Origin: Monosporascus cannonballus
Taxonomy: Eukaryota; Ascomycota; Sordariomycetes; Xylariales
Length of the DNA: 64,000 nucleotides
Reading direction: 5' to 3'
NCBI GenBank assembly: GCA_004154925.1
Contig: QJNS01000294.1
Span: 23,669-87,668, forward strand
Shown here: one piece after another, positions 61,613-64,000 of the stretch
How positions within the stretch are numbered: the first letter of the stretch is position 1
Layout of the letters: each line of letters opens with the position of its first letter
Notes under the pieces: model-generated
Told to the model about the DNA's origin: nothing
Seen by the model: only the letters and a program-made list of their open reading frames with translations
Database searches by the model: none
Position numbers and translations under genes: made by a program

Positions 61613-62488
61613 TTATGTTATATTCCGGTTCCACTGGTCGCTAGTATATGGATGTACTCGGCCTTCGAGCCACACCCTGTAGCGTGATCGGCCGTTATAG
61701 TTAGAATTGGGCTGGTATTGTACCAGTACCTTGCCCTTAGCCGTCCTATAATCTGTGTCCTGTTGCTTCCCCTTTTTGCCTCTCACATCCGCCTCCCTGG
61801 GCAGATCATAACCGATCGCGTGTATCGGTACTGGATAGTCGCCGAAAATAGCCAGGATCTCGTCCTTGATCGTCTCGATCTGGTCTGGGAACCGGAAGCC
61901 TGCTCTTACGAGGGACTTCGGCGTGAAGATGTACACTCTCGGCTTCGCGTCGTTGTCGAATAGGCTGCGGCGCTGCCTGCTCCGCCTGGCGTGGAATGTC
62001 TCGGAGCTACGCAGATCGGCGATACCGGTCCGGTGGTGGGCGCTCGTAGCATTGCCCCTCCGCAACGCAGAGAGCACTTCGTAGCTGAAACGGGCTTCTT
62101 TACTGGGACCGTCCTCGAACATAAGCGGTACTCGGCTCAGGAGAAGGCCTGTGAAAGAGGGGGTCTCCCATATATGGCTCAACCACACGCCTCTGCGCGA
62201 GACCACAATAACCGACGTGCAGCCGTGGAGTCCCGTCGCTGCCGCGCTGACCACCCCGTCGCCGAAGGTTCTGACGAGGGACGACGTGGGAAACGTGAAG
62301 GGACTTGTGATCTTCACTAGCTCTACGCCGTGTCCTTCTGAGTATGCCCGGGCAACTTCTCCACGCATGAACAGGTCGATGCTAGATCCCTCGTAGTTGC
62401 AAGGACTTGACCATTGTCCCCTCGGCGGCTCCGTGCTCCTCTTTGGGACGCTTTTGATGCCTCGGATAATTGCGGCCCTAGCACTCAT
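61613..62488 (-). CDS. Uncharacterised protein, fungal-specific in appearance
   Basis: I do not recognise this protein with certainty. It is a single open frame of 291 aa from the first ATG (62488; the frame is open slightly further). A hydrophobic strand GCTSVIVVSRRGVWLSHIWE (about 88-107) and a later block PRVYIFTPKSLVRAGFRFPDQIETIKDEILAIFG stand out. The first resembles a motif I associate with uncharacterised ascomycete proteins, many of which I believe are secreted, but here no signal peptide is present. The gene may therefore lack its first exon or be a decayed copy. The tail (NYNGRSRYRVWLEGR) is Arg/Tyr-rich. A chance frame is unlikely given its length and strand-like periodicity. Confidence 0.65.
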   Translation of the reverse strand: MSARAAIIRGIKSVPKRSTEPPRGQWSSPCNYEGSSIDLFMRGEVARAYSEGHGVELVKITSPFTFPTSSLVRTFGDGVVSAAATGLHGCTSVIVVSRRGVWLSHIWETPSFTGLLLSRVPLMFEDGPSKEARFSYEVLSALRRGNATSAHHRTGIADLRSSETFHARRSRQRRSLFDNDAKPRVYIFTPKSLVRAGFRFPDQIETIKDEILAIFGDYPVPIHAIGYDLPREADVRGKKGKQQDTDYRTAKGKVLVQYQPNSNYNGRSRYRVWLEGRVHPYTSDQWNRNIT

Positions 62489-64000
62489 ATTAAGCACGAC
62501 TGTGAGAAATTCTATCGCTTCGCACCTACTGCGGATCGGGCACCTCTAAGTTCGTTTCATCGGCCATGCTCGCGGAACAAGTAGTATATCCTATTCAATT
62601 AAAATGATAGAAATTGACACAAAAACAGCTTGCTTGATCCGTTGCCCAAAGCTCCATTGGTTAGCCCCTGAAGAGCAGAGGTGCGGCAGTGAGGCTCTAA
62701 GCCGATGAACAGATGTCTTAACAGTAAAAAATGAATACTCAATGTATAGGCGGTATGTCCTGTGAACGCCGTATACTAGAGGCAATATAAGTAGATATAG
62801 GAAAATGTGTAGGCCGCCGCGGGAGGAAACCAAACAAGTGTTAGTTCCCGAAATCACCATAAGGCATCCATGGTGAGGTTATAGTGTTGTATCTCTAAAC
62901 TTCAGCAAGGGATCATTGATGCCAATAGGAGTGTCCATGATTCATGGGGAATATTCATTAGAGTATAGTGGATCTTAAGTATGTGTCAAATCGGGCAAAT
63001 CTCAATTCCTTCGCCCGGGACCATTGAGTAAGTCAGTTGTATGTGACTAGATGGATAACACAACTGCGCCGAAATGCCCACGTAGTACGTGACCTCTCCC
63101 GTGCCGCCGGAAATTAAAGTCCTACTTCTACCGTAAAGCCCAGTTCTACGGGTTCCAGAGTAGGCCCTCCAAGCCCGCTTGTACGTCGTATTGGCATGAC
63201 ACGACCATCCTATCCGTCCCGAGACCATTTCCGGCGTTGCCAATGCCGCATCTGCTGACATTAATAGGTCACGAGTGTCGGTATCCCTTTAACTTTGTAG
63301 TGCCCTCAAATACGAGAGGTCATATTTCGTCTCAATTTGTAAAAGAATCGAAAATTGGGAGGCGGATCCCTGAAGAGAAGCCTAGCCGTGGTAAGAAAAT
63401 GGGATTTAATCTTCCCTGTTATAGGCCGTAGAGGCCTGAATACTGCATCCAACCCATAGATGGCCACGATGCCGAGGTTGGTATATCTTATCGACCGTAG
63501 GCAATGCTGATAAAACTCCTCATTCTGATACTTGAATCGGCAGCTGGAATGGATCGTTGAGGAAATTGATCACTAATCTTGCCAGTTTGGAAGTTGTCCT
63601 TTGAAATCATACCACCCATACTGGGCATATTGAAACTAAGACCCAATAGCTGCTCAATAGCTGGGTCTTGGCTCAGTAGATCAGCCCCCCATAACTACAC
63701 TCTCTTTTCTATCTAGGACCTTTTTAGAGGTCAACCAGATAAATCTACTTCTTCAGTTGCAAATGCTTCAGTAGGTGATGTTAGGGTCACATAGGACAAG
63801 CCCGACCATTTTTCACGTGCGATTCAGAAAGGGCAGCCTTATGCCAGACCGTGAACCTATGAATAGACTCTGTCACATAACTAGTACCCCATAGAATTAG
63901 AGCAACTCGATTACCGTAGCCAGCGGGATCACACCTCCTTGCTCTGTTTATACCCATACCGTTTCCATATGACGCAGTAACAGCATAATCTTGGGGGGGG
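62489..64000. other. Right-edge intergenic DNA
   Basis: This 1.5-kb stretch at the window edge holds no recognised gene or RNA. Composition is moderately AT-rich. The window ends in a run of eight G. A missing first exon of the neighbouring unrecognised gene could lie at its left end, but I found no convincing one. Confidence 0.45.

Overview
The window looks like nuclear DNA of a filamentous ascomycete (Pezizomycotina, probably Sordariomycetes). Three things suggest this: short spliceosomal introns (mostly 46-180 nt, GT-AG with CTAAC-like branch sites), GC-rich coding exons, and a block of transposon relics mutated in the manner of repeat-induced point mutation (RIP). No bacterial, organellar or viral gene set is present. 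Species cannot be fixed from sequence alone.

Layout. Positions 1-16280 are an AT-rich, gene-free block of nested dead transposons. It holds a full-length Ty3/gypsy-type LTR element on the minus strand (6786-14025, LTRs of 413 and 412 bp), a second gypsy-type element on the plus strand (LTR 1391-1786, internal part to about 6650), LTR fragments, a 127-bp inverted-repeat element (703-829) and a 1391-bp Tc1/mariner element (14838-16228) sitting inside a solo LTR. The block ends sharply at 16280.

From 16281 onward the DNA is ordinary gene-bearing sequence. In order: Mx-like dynamin GTPase (-), RNase MRP subunit Rmp1 (+), Tup1/RCO-1 corepressor (-), a 6.6-kb gene-free stretch, a secreted GH55 glucanase (+), C-5 sterol desaturase Erg3 (+), a DUF2015 protein (-), ribosomal protein eL28 (+), cytosolic-type malate dehydrogenase (+), TRAPP subunit Trs33/TRAPPC6 (-), a SIZ/PIAS SUMO ligase (-), a DUF2423 nucleolar-type protein (+), SWR1-complex subunit Vps72/YL1 (-), a cyclase-family protein (+), a Fe(II)/2-oxoglutarate prolyl-4-hydroxylase-like protein (-), a membrane-anchored hemerythrin-like protein (+) and an unrecognised protein (-). 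Exon structures were worked out by hand. Every multi-exon model sums to a whole number of codons, but none has transcript support.

The genes are mainly housekeeping and do not form an obvious pathway or biosynthetic cluster. I found no convincing new multi-gene system. The points most worth a second look are the transposon nest with its internal dating evidence, a GC-AG intron and an homopolymer-filled intron in the glucanase gene, an awkward exon inside the dynamin GTPase domain, and the unrecognised protein at 61613-62488.
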